Assembly (NCBI RefSeq): GCF_001619985.1
Contig: NW_017264203.1
Coordinates: forward strand, 806,001-870,000
DNA from: Xylona heveae TC161
Taxonomy: Eukaryota; Ascomycota; Xylonomycetes; Xylonales; Xylonaceae
Length of the DNA: 64,000 nt
Direction: 5' to 3'
Part shown: positions 10,499 through 20,710 of the stretch, piece by piece
How positions within the stretch are numbered: the first letter of the stretch is position 1
Layout: each line of letters starts with the position of its first letter
Notes under the pieces: generated by a model
Told to the model about the DNA's origin: nothing
Database searches by the model: none
What the model saw: only the letters and a program-made list of their open reading frames with translations
Made by a program: the position numbers and the translations under genes

Positions 10499-12924
10499 CT
10501 ATGGAACCACATCCTGATCGATCTTGAATAAACGAATATCATATCTTCCTCGCTTCTTTCCGAGGTTGACCAAATCCTGCCACGCCTCGGGATAGTTCTC
10601 CAGTCCCCAGGCTTGTACTTTGGCCCTGTTGGCGTCACCAGGGATAGCGTTATAGAAGGAACCGAGCCTATGGTCTGTTAGCATGGTCTCAAGGTCCTCG
10701 ACAGAGAGTCCACTCACGTCAAGGCATCTGGCTTGGACCCTGTCTCTGTTTCCATGTCGTCAATCATCGTTACCACTTCGTCAAATAAGCCTTGCTTGGC
10801 CAAGGCGGCTAGGTACGCCGAATATATCTCCGGCGGAATGGCAACATCCAGCTTTTTGAGAAACTGCCAGATAGATTGTGCGCGCTTTTCCCCAAGTGGT
10901 GACTCTGCACAAGCAAGGAATGCCAGCCGGATGCTACTGTAGGTCGGTCCCTCGCGTGAATTAGCAATATCTTCCCAGTATTCCAGGCTTTGATGAGGCA
11001 TATCGCAGGCCGTGTAAGCAAGCATCAAGGCATTAAGCATGCGCGTGTTGGGTTCAATCTCCATGTCCATTTTGAGCATATTATGCACCATTGTCAGTGA
11101 CTCCGCATCCTTTGCTCTGGCGATACCACGGAAACACTCCACATAGGTGTCGAGGGTGGGTCTTCGGTCTGCCCGTACATGTTGGCGCATATGTCCAAAG
11201 ACATGACATGCCATGTCGGATCGACGACGGTCAAAAAACTCTTGCATGATCCTGGTCCGTGGCTCGATTGGTAATTCATTGAGAATGATACGTGCAACAG
11301 AGTATGCCTCCCAGATTCTCGTGATACTGTTGCGGCGATCGAGGCAAAAATCAATGAGCATGTTCGCGATGCTCATCCGCTCAGCCTCCGAATAGAAGAA
11401 AGAATGCGTTTGGAGTAGATCAACAACATCATTGACTTCATCGCGATCCAGATGCAACTTGCACAGCGCAGACGCCGTCTCCGGCTCAAGACGAGCCTTT
11501 CGATCGTTGAGATCTTCCACAAGGTCTACAATTGCGTTAAAGTCCACTGTCTTGGTAGCGCATAACGCACGAATCAGCTGGTTGATCGTAGGAAGGTCCT
11601 CGCCCTGCGCGATTTCTTCTCCTTGAAGTTTCCGATATGCAGCCCGAGCTCCACTCAAATCTCCCGCTGCTATGCGATAATCAGTCTGAAGTATGTAGCT
11701 CTTCGCATTTGGAGCAATGCCCCATCGATCGCCTAGTGCAAAATATCGTTCTGCATTGTAGGGATCATTGCGCGAACTCGCAAATTCGACAAGGCCGTTG
11801 ATGGTTTCAACGTCTGGACGAATACTTGGATCCTCAACATTTCTCTTCAGCATGACTTCCATCATCCGCTCCACCTCATCGACGCCCTTTCCCATGGCCG
11901 CAGCCCATTGGAAAATGATGTCCCATGTCCGCTTAGAGGGATTGCCTTCCAAGATCGAGAAAAACAAATTTCTGCCCCATTCAATCTCATTGTTTCGTAA
12001 ACAAAACTTTAGTATTATAGAATTGGTGTGATAGGTCGGCAATTCGTCGGCAGCAATCTTCCGCTCGTACCATTTCTTGGTTTGCTCGATGTTGTCCTTC
12101 AATGCGTAGTATTTCGTTGTAGTTTGGTGAATTTGAGCATTAAACGGAACTCCCAGCGCAAGCATCTGGTCCAATGTTTGTAACAGCTCTTTCTCATTAT
12201 CTTCCCGTGCGAACCCTCGCAGCACATACGACCATAGTCGCCATGTCTCCTGCCCCTGTTGGTCCAGAACGTAGTCATTGACAAAAGCTCGCGCGTCAAA
12301 GGAGTCACCTGTATGACATAGCACCTTGACATAGGCAACTGCATCTTTAAGCCCAATCTTGGGACTCACTGAAGGGTCGCTTTGCTTTCGCCGCTTAATC
12401 TCTTCGAAGAGCAGTCGAGCCAATTCATTATGGGCACTTGTGTCTTCATTCTTACTGGGCATGAGCGTAAGAGCATCTCTCGCTAATACCAAGTCTTCTA
12501 ATGACAACCCGAAACCCTCCTCTTCCATATTTGTATCCCGCAAATGCTTGAAGAGGCGGCAAGCATTGGTCGCTTGCATATTAGGGAGTGGTTCGCGTGT
12601 GCGTTGCTTATTTCTAAAAAAATCTTTGAAAGCCTTGACAAGATCTGGTGTCGGAGGTGGCCTATGTTGCCTCTTTTTCGCATTGGAAAGCTCAAACATG
12701 GTGACCATTCCCGGATCCGTATCTGGGTCCGTCTTCACATCGTCATATTTGTTGCGCGAAAACCACCAGATTGTCCGCCTTGAACTGGGAGGCGGCGAGG
12801 CAAGGACGGCATAATTAGAAGGTCGTCGTCCAGAATGGAGCATGCGACAGGGACAGTTGTAGTGGCTGATGGCTCTGTTGGTCAATAGTCTTCGAAAGAC
12901 CTGCCGGGTGAGTTGGGACCGCAT
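10499..12924 (-). CDS. CIA84: Mitochondrial PPR protein, complex I intermediate-associated protein 84
   Basis: Exons 12924-10718 and 10667-10499 are joined across a 50-nt intron (GTGAGT...TAG) and give 791 residues. The first 55 or so residues are Arg/Ser-rich with almost no acid (MRSQLTRQVFRRLL, LHSGRR), as expected for a mitochondrial presequence. From about residue 200 to the end the protein is helical and built of pentatricopeptide-like repeats. It includes the block ERYFALGDRWGIAPNAKSY, which I associate with CIA84, the chaperone of the complex I membrane-arm intermediate described in Neurospora. PPR membership is clear from composition and repeat texture; the CIA84 name rests on remembered similarity, and another mitochondrial PPR protein is the alternative. 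It is head to head with RSM18, another mitochondrial gene. Confidence 0.8.
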
Positions 12925-13449
12925 GACGGCAACAGCATAAACACTGCTCGAGCGTATCTCCGCAGCTCAGTCAATGAGCTAATTCAGCTGCCAAAGCCGC
13001 GAAAAATGACAATGTTCATGAGGAATCCACAGTCAAAACATATGAGAGGAGAAAGTTAACAGCTGTAAAACTTCATCACAGAACAAGCGGGACATTGCAA
13101 GAGTGCAATTGAAGAGCAGCACGACAGGTGGTTGACATTGACCTACCTGGGGTATCGGTCCCTGGTCGGCTCTCCGCCTCTCAACTCAACCAACCCCATG
13201 ATTTGGCTTGACACAGCTCCATCTAACTCCTCGGGTACTTCGTTCACCACAAACTTGCTGGTGCATTGATATGTACCGATACCCGTCTACCCCATGTTCT
13301 TCCAACTTAACGCGACTCTTCGGCATTTCCCACTCGGACACATCTACGCTATTCCTCTTTTGGTCTTTTCGAGATGTACTACCGATTATCATCATCTTCA
13401 TTAGACAGCGTTATACTGTGAGAATCTCCAGCAGCAAGGTCGCAGCCTG
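12925..13449. promoter_or_regulatory. Bidirectional promoter region CIA84 / RSM18
   Basis: A 525-bp gap separates the divergent start codons of CIA84 and RSM18, so both promoters must lie here. I can point to no certain motif. The side next to RSM18 is pyrimidine-rich. Confidence 0.6.
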
Positions 13450-14268
13450 ATGGCCTCCCGCATATTATCATCCCTACCGGCACGGCCACAATCGGGCCTG
13501 TTGCCTAGATTGCGCAATGCATTCTCCACTTCTGCCAAGGCATCGCAGGATCCTCTGACCGGTAGGCCTTTTAATTGGTTTCACTTTCTCTATGGATTTC
13601 AAGAAGCTGATATCTCTACAGAAATCATTTCTTCAGCTGGAAATACTGCGAAACAAGCCTCAGCGGCAACGTCGACAAGGACTCAAACGGCGCAATCTCA
13701 GCCATCTCCTGAAGCCACCGAAGGCCTTCGTTCCTTGACGCGACGACTCGTGCGTGATCGAGGAGATATTTCCAGAAGGAATACGGCGTCGCGGCGGGGG
13801 CTTAAGGACTCAATTGCTCAATTTGCCCGGGCACAGGATCTCGAGAGACAACAGACCAGAAGGTGGAAACAAGGCGACGTCTATGCCCCGCATGATCTGA
13901 CACCCGCCGAGATGCAAAAGTGGAGGAAACGGACAAGGCCGACGATGGATGCATTTGACGCTCTCGGAATGAATCCACTTGACCATTACAAGGTGTGTAC
14001 TACTGATAAGCCAGAGGGTAAAGAAATTTGCTTGCTAATAGAGCCATTCTCGACGCAGAACTTTGCCATCATGTCCGAATATATGACAGAAATGGGCCGC
14101 ATCCGAAATTCGTATGATACGGGCTTACGTCCCGTTAACCAGAGGCGCATTGCAAAAGCTATTCGGAGATCTATCGGCATGGGTCTAATGCCCAGTGTGC
14201 ATAAGCACCCTGAAATCCTTGAGCAGACGTGGAAGGAAGGTCGCATGAGGAACCGGCCGATCGGATAG
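13450..14268 (+). CDS. RSM18: Mitochondrial small-subunit ribosomal protein bS18m
   Basis: Exons 13450-13561, 13622-13992 and 14059-14268 give 230 residues. The N-terminus (SRILSSLPARPQSGLLPRLR) is a basic, acid-free presequence. The C-terminal part carries the S18 core: NPLDHYK joined to NFAIMSEYMTEMGRI, then TGLRPVNQRRIAKAIRRS and GLMPSVHKHPEIL. Bacterial S18 sits on the platform of the small subunit next to S6. Both introns (60 and 66 nt) are multiples of three and contain no stop, so the frame is open straight through (272 residues). I splice them because each has a donor, branch and acceptor, and because removing intron 2 restores the conserved K-NF junction. It shares its promoter region with CIA84. 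Confidence 0.9.
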   Translation: MASRILSSLPARPQSGLLPRLRNAFSTSAKASQDPLTGRPFNWFHFLYGFQEADISTEIISSAGNTAKQASAATSTRTQTAQSQPSPEATEGLRSLTRRLVRDRGDISRRNTASRRGLKDSIAQFARAQDLERQQTRRWKQGDVYAPHDLTPAEMQKWRKRTRPTMDAFDALGMNPLDHYKVCTTDKPEGKEICLLIEPFSTQNFAIMSEYMTEMGRIRNSYDTGLRPVNQRRIAKAIRRSIGMGLMPSVHKHPEILEQTWKEGRMRNRPIG

Positions 14269-15368
14269 AGAATATCGGACAATTAAGACAGGAATACTCC
14301 ATTAATTTGTAAAATTATCGTTTGAATCTTGTAAATTACCATGCTGGCATATAGACAGCGAAACCTCGCTAATCGGCGAATATTATCCTTTCTCGTCCCG
14401 CTCTCGTCTCTGACTGTTCTCCCTATCCGTGATTGCTCAAAGCAGAGGTATTATCTCACGATATAAAGTCAAGGCGCCGTGCCCTAGACTTTATTGACAG
14501 GGTAAAGGCTTAACCTCAAGAGCAACAGCTGAACAAAATAGTTGAATACATAGTTGGATGCATTCACAGCATGTAGTAATTATTCAGTTTGAATATTTGA
14601 TATTGTTGGCGTCAAAGGGGTTTTCAATATGGACAAACTCAGGAAGTGTTTTGCAGTCATGTACTGACTTGCCGTATATCCTTGTTTCACGGCGTGCTTT
14701 CATATTCAGTGAACACGGCAATATATTCCTCTATGCCAAGCATGAGTAGTCATTTCTTATGGAAATGAAAAAGAACAAAGCAAAATAATAAATCAGAAAT
14801 TTGATTATCGATTTGTTGTGCCATGTTCTAGGAACTATTTCGCTCTCCTACCATGAGTTCTTTGGTCGTTCAGAGGTTTAGGCGAGAAAGTTGGTTGGCT
14901 TGCTTACGGCATCTCGTCATCAGCATCGGCATCTTCAAACCAACAGTATTATCGCGATTGGCCCTGTTATTATTAACAATTCTCGTATCTTCGTTATCGC
15001 CGGTCTTTTTCTTCTTCCCTGAATTCTCATTCTGACATATAGCACCTCATCGCCTGGTGCAATTTCCGTTACCTCTCGCTTCTTCGTTCGTTACATCAAT
15101 CCGTACCCATTCCAAGGTTGGAATTCAAAGTGGTCGCTCCTCTCAGCTCTTCTCGAAATCCACTACAAAAACCCGGCCCAATAGGGTCAGGGCGGAAATA
15201 TTTTCTTCCTTTTGAGAGGATTACATGATATGTCATTCTTCAGAACACAGTCTTTTTTTATTTCAACCGATTTTGAGGATCGGTTCTTGACGTTTAGTCG
15301 GTAACGTGCTTCCGGCCGCTGGGGTAACATTGATTGCCTCCTAATCCCGAATATCATATCCATCGACC
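14269..15368. other. 1.1-kb intergenic region before VAC7
   Basis: This holds the 3' UTR of RSM18 and the promoter and leader of VAC7. It is AT-rich at first, then mixed. No gene, repeat array or RNA was recognised. Confidence 0.5.
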
Positions 15369-18184
15369 ATGGATCCTACAAATGGTGCCGATACAGGGTC
15401 CGGAGCTGGTAGAGGGGGAAGGAACTCTTCAACGAATCTATTGCCACAGGCCGAGCAGAATAAGAATGGTGGTCTTATGGGTCCTCCGCCGCCCAAGGTG
15501 CACAAAGAGAGCATTAAAGCGCCATCCCAAAGCTCCGTCTCTGCTCCCCAACGTTCAAGCAACACGGGCATCGATTCGGCTGCCCCGACACCAAAGCAAT
15601 CCCGAGAGTCTTCTCCATCTCGTCATGCCAATGCGCAAAGATTTCCGCCGGATATTCGTTCACGGAGAAACAGCCAAGAGCTTAGCCCCAATCGAACGCC
15701 TGAGGGCGCAAGTTCCATGAGTGCAGGAATGCCCTCTGCGGCAGCAGTACAGAGAGCTCTTTCGGTTTCAGGGATACCTACGCTGCAGCCTTCTGGGTAT
15801 TCTGAGTCTTCGAGGAATGGTCGCGCGCAGAAGTCAGGCGGCTCTTCCGCTGAAGGTACTCCGCGGTGGCCTCTGTCTCCTCGAATCACCTCCCCTCCAC
15901 CCGTATCCACACGAACGTCTCTTCAGCAGACGAGGAGGCCTGAGCCTACTCAGAATGGTCCAAGCATCGCTGTGCAACGGCCAACACCGCCCTCAAATCC
16001 CCAACAATTTCCCGGGAAGATGGATGTTCCAGAACCAGACTCCGATACGCTGCTGACGAATTCTTCGTCCACACCAACGCCTGGTACTAGAACACCACGA
16101 ACCTTGAGTGGCGCAGGGACGAGTTTAGCTACCGTCGAAGAACGCAGCCCGCCAACTTCATCAGGTGACAAAGAGACAGGAAGTAGGAGCACAGAGTCTG
16201 GCTGGCCGGCGAAGATAGAGGAGCATCCGTTGGAAGATGCTTCCAATAAAAGCATGAGGGAAAGTGAAAGCGAAAGCGGCGAAAACAAGAGCGATGATAA
16301 ACGAGGGAGAAAATCGCGGATATCCCCAAGTTCCACACGCCCGAACACCGTACCGCCCCGGAAGTCCTACTCGACCCTAAATCCAGTAAGGGGCAAGGGA
16401 CTCGCGGAGGGAGCCGCGAAAAACATGACGGTCGAGACGGAAACCGTCAGCTCCATCCCACAAGTGGCGCTGGGTGGTGGTGCTGGAGACCGCGGCTTGG
16501 CTAGCCATGCAGGTTCAAGCTTGAGGCTCAAGCCTAGTAATGAGACCATTCGACCAAAGAAGGAAAAGAAGAAGACTGTTCGCAAAACTCCGTCGATAAA
16601 CACAGGGACAGGTGCGAGCATGAAAATCCAGACAATGCGACGAAATCTGCTAACATTTTCGGCTTAGTCTCTTCGAAGGCAGACATTTTCGAGGCTAAGG
16701 TTGCCAGTGCCGTGGACGAGGCCGATTCTTCTGATTCAGAAGAGACTTTTGTGTACGAATCTAATCCTCCTGACCAGCAACCAAGGCCGCGATACCACTC
16801 ACGCACACCGAGCGCGACTTCAGTACAGAGCCAACTAGATTTACGTTCTGGCAAGCGTTCGTTTCAAAGCCTTGGTGATGGGGGGCACAGCGTTGTTGGC
16901 AAGAAGAGCATGAAATTTGCGAATAACACTTTTAGCGGGATCAACGAGAACGAAGACGTACCCACCAGTGCAGAGCCAGCTGGCCGAGGAGCAGCTACAG
17001 TACGTGCACGAGGAAATGATGGGGTTTCGCTCCATCGCCATCACCATCACATCGGACGGTTTGGTCGCGGCGGTGGCGGCCACACGTCTCTGTTCGACAA
17101 CGAGTCCCCCTTCCCGCCCGTTCAAAAGCCCCTTCGGACCACTGCAAGCGGCGCTTTTCGTCAATCGCCACGGCCATCAAGCCCTCGTACCACACATAGA
17201 GGACAGGGCTTTGGTAGTAGAAAAGGGCTGAACTCTCCGGTATTTGACATAGATGGAGAAGGCGCGGATGATGAACGGCTACCATTGATGGGGACTACTC
17301 GTGTCAAGCGCTCGCGTCACCCACGCGCACGGCCAGCCAACTCTAGTCTGAGGCAAATGGAACAATATCAGCGATCGCAGCGTGGTTGGATGACACGGTT
17401 TGCAGGTTGCATCGTTCTGAGCGTAATGGTAATCTTGGTGATATCTGGCGCAGTTGGATTCCTGTTTGCTACTACAAAGCCATTGTTAAATGTGGAGGTT
17501 CGGGAGATTCAGAATGTCCTTGCCAGCGAGGAAGAGCTCATGCTGGACCTCCTTGTGCAAGCAAGCAACCCCAACGTCATTGCTGTTACAGTGGCCGATA
17601 TGGACGTCAATGTCTTCGCCAAAAGTAGACATGTCAATCCCAGTCACGATTGGGACCGAGATCCTTGGCAAGGGACATTACGTGATTCTCGACGCCGGAG
17701 AAGACGCACTCCTCCTAGATTGCCTGGGGCACCACTCTCTTCGCATCACCGCCACTCAGATAATAGCCCCGATTTCCTTCAGCGAGAGGCTCACGACAAC
17801 GACAACGAATGGTTGTCCATTATGGACTCGGTAGACGATGGCACCGACCCGATTCCAGACGAAGGAGACCCGCAGACGATGCTTCTTGGCCGTATTTTTG
17901 AGTTTGACTCGGCCCTTGTTTTCGATGCATCGCCATTCAAAAGGCATCTCTCCAGTTCCGTTGGCGAAGTTCGGCTTGCACATCCGGGCAACAAAACTGA
18001 GGCTGGCGGCACCGAAAGGTGGGAAAGGGTTATTGAGTATCCCTTTGAGCTCATCGTCCGAGGCGTATTGAAATACCAATTGCCTCTGGGCTCACATATG
18101 CGAACTACTCCGATTCGATCCAGCGTCATCGTTCAGCCGGAAAAGAGTGGCGTCGGCAGCTCGTGGCCTGATCATCTAAGCTGA
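15369..18184 (+). CDS. VAC7: Vacuolar segregation protein Vac7, PI(3,5)P2 pathway
   Basis: Exons 15369-16611 and 16668-18184 give 919 residues. The 56-nt intron (GTGCGA, branch GCTAAC, TTAG) is phase 1, and removing it restores VSSKADIFEAKVASAVDEAD, a Vac7 signature. Residues 1-400 are Ser/Pro-rich and disordered. The segment SDSEETFVYESNPP follows. A single membrane span lies at about 659-682 (CIVLSVMVILVISGAVGFLF), and the C-terminal lumenal part begins with TTKPLLNVEVREIQNVLASE. In yeast Vac7 activates the Fab1 lipid kinase on the vacuole membrane together with Vac14 and Fig4, controlling vacuole size under osmotic stress. The C-terminal region contains an Arg-rich, probably disordered insert (residues about 740-770). 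Confidence 0.9.
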
Positions 18185-19852
18185 AGGCTTAACGTCTGGA
18201 ACCTGATGGCTTGTTGAAACGAATTCAGATCCCGCCTAGGTTATGTGCCGTGCCTTCTTGGGAAGGCGATCCGTTCAAACTAGGATCAAGGGACTAGGAA
18301 ACATCAAAGGAAGAGAACAATCTGTGGTTTATTTGGTCATATTATCGATCTCATATTGATCATATTTTCCTACATTTATCTTTGTTAGCTGGGTCATCGA
18401 ACGCGCCCGAATTTTACGGGACTAGTATCAGGGATCTCGTTGATTGCTATTTCAGCACGGAGTCTTGTCATATTATTTGCACTTGAGCATTTATAGCGAG
18501 CATGGCGCAGAACGCGGGACACATACATGCAGAATCATTTGAACATATACAGGAATTCGACACACGTATATACAATGCATAAAATTTTTTTATATTGTAC
18601 CATTTTATTTTGTTTTCTTATTTTTTATTCTTACGAATTACAGCCGGGTGGCGACAGGATCGTAAATTGTTTTTTCTGCGATGAATAAAAAGGAAAAGGA
18701 GACTAAAATAAAAACAGAATTAAAAATAAAGGGAAGTATGGATTCTGGTCTGGATTCTATAATAATCTAATATTGCCGATATATATAGCTGATTTAATAT
18801 GAGCGCCAAAGTAGCATAAGGCACTTCAAAGCTTTGCTACAAAAGTAAATTCTTCGGAATTCTATCGGGTTTACACAATTAATTCTGGCTAGTTCCCGTG
18901 GGTTCGGTATATCATCATCGCGGCGCAAGATCAAAAGCACCTGCCATTTTAGCGGAGTACGAGTTCTTACAAGATAATTTGGAGACAAGGTGATGTTCAC
19001 ATGTCAATAGACAGTAGCGTTATGTCATACACTTTCATCATTTAGTTACAGGCCAAGGTACTAGCACTGCAGTCGAATGACGTGGAGTCAATCAGCGGTT
19101 GAGCTGATCCGCGATGGGAACGTATCGATATGACTGATTACGGTGATTAGGCATCGATAAGACTGATGAAAAGGTACGACAGAAGTTTCGTCATCATTTG
19201 AAATAGCTGCCTAACCCAGACAATTGATTACTAGTAGAAGCTTGGCTTTATTGGTAATAATCAGAAATGAAGCCTGATACAAGCAACGATTCTAGACAGG
19301 CCGACCATGCGAAGAATACAGCAATAGTGAGCGTGATGAAGTCAGTTGTCACGAACGAGATTGTGTCGGACCCCTGCTGACAGCACAGTGACCGCACTCG
19401 ATAGACTAAAAATCACTTAGGCACGCAGATCACGGGGTCGGTGGACAACAATAATGGACAGGGGAATCGCGAGGCCAAAAAGGACGCGTTCTTTCATTTG
19501 TTTTTTTGCTTTTGTAGGTTAGAGTGGGATGGCGGTTGGTCAGTGCCGCATTAGCCGATTGAACGGAGGATTCGAGTGGCGAATGGAAAGGCTTTGTCAC
19601 TCGCTAAGATGTCAAAGTTGCCTATTCTAGTTAATTGTAAACCGTCAATCGCGCCTTCCGTGTTAGAAAACCCAAACAATAGGACAACAACAAAAACGCG
19701 TGTCTAGAGTTCCTGCCCACACGGGAACATCCCCCCTCTCCCGTCTCGCTCTTTCCCTCCTCGTCCTCGGGGTCCCCTCGTCCCACGTCGCCAGATCATA
19801 GTGAGGAGACTGATATAGCGCGTGGGACAAAAGTAACTAACCCGGTACCTGA

Positions 19853-19888
19853 CCGCCTGCCCGCCTGCCCGCCTGCCCTCCCTCCCTC
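19853..19888. repeat. Short GCCTGCCC / CCCT repeat tract
   Basis: About four copies of an 8-bp GCCTGCCC unit run into a CCCT-type tract in the pyrimidine-rich WEE1 promoter. Confidence 0.75.
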
Positions 19889-20610
19889 CTCGACCGATTC
19901 CCTACCCTCTCAAGCCTGCAGGCGCGCACCCACCACACCTTAACGTCCTCTTTCCCTTTTTTTTCATCTCATTTTTCTCCTTGCGTCCCGTTTTCATCTA
20001 TCGTGTGATTTTTTACCATTGTATTTTGATGGTTGATTTCCATCGACCTATTGCCACCTGGAAAGTGACGTGTTGTTCACTGGTCTGAATCACTATCGCA
20101 TACTAGTTGCCACTGGCGCGCGCGTCACGCTTCGCCTGCATCCACGACACCTGGTCTGGCTCTGACTGTCTCTGCCTTACCCTGACTTTTCACGCCAGCA
20201 AAGCCTCTGTTTCGTCTGGTCGACGCCCTATTAAAACCAAGAGAATTCGTTTTGGGCGCGATCCGAAACCTCGTTGATGACGAGAAGAGAAATAAATGGG
20301 CATCGAAGCGCGCGGAACTGTCGCGAATGAAACATGACCGCTTCTCCTTGAGGATTGAATACATTTGAAACTTCAGCTGCAGACAGGCATTCTTTCAGCA
20401 TTCCATAGACTTTAAGCGACGCCACACCTACGCGTCGCGACAACTCTTGTTTACTACTGCCTACGGCCAACGTCAACCTCATTGTCTTCACGTCCCTTCT
20501 TCACCCTACCGTGTGTCAAAACATTCATTTACAACTTCTCTTACACCAAGTCTCTACTCTGTACTATCACCAAATTCGATCGAATTTAACGACCAACTCG
20601 CAACAAAGGT

Positions 20611-20691
20611 ATGGTCAACAGTTACCATTCGAATTCGTGGCAGGCTTCAGCCAGATCAAAACCCAGCTCGGCTCTGACGTCCGTCTCATAG
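20611..20691 (+). promoter_or_regulatory. Upstream ORF in the WEE1 leader
   Basis: An ATG at 20611 opens a 26-codon frame that ends in TAG at 20689-20691, 19 bases before the WEE1 start codon. Its peptide has no recognisable similarity. If the region is exonic, ribosomes that translate it would have to reinitiate over a very short distance. A 5'-UTR intron that removes it cannot be excluded, because a GGTATGG donor-like sequence overlaps its start. Confidence 0.4.
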
Positions 20692-20710
20692 GTAACTGCC
20701 AGCATTCCTC

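Larger units (their letters stand above)
18185..20710. other. 2.5-kb gap: VAC7 3' side and long WEE1 leader
   Basis: 18185-19700 is AT-rich and holds no recognisable gene. From about 19730 the DNA becomes strongly pyrimidine-rich, with GCCTGCCC repeats at 19853-19888, as is typical of fungal promoters. From about 20040 it probably belongs to the WEE1 leader, which carries several ATGs, including the uORF listed separately. Confidence 0.5.
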
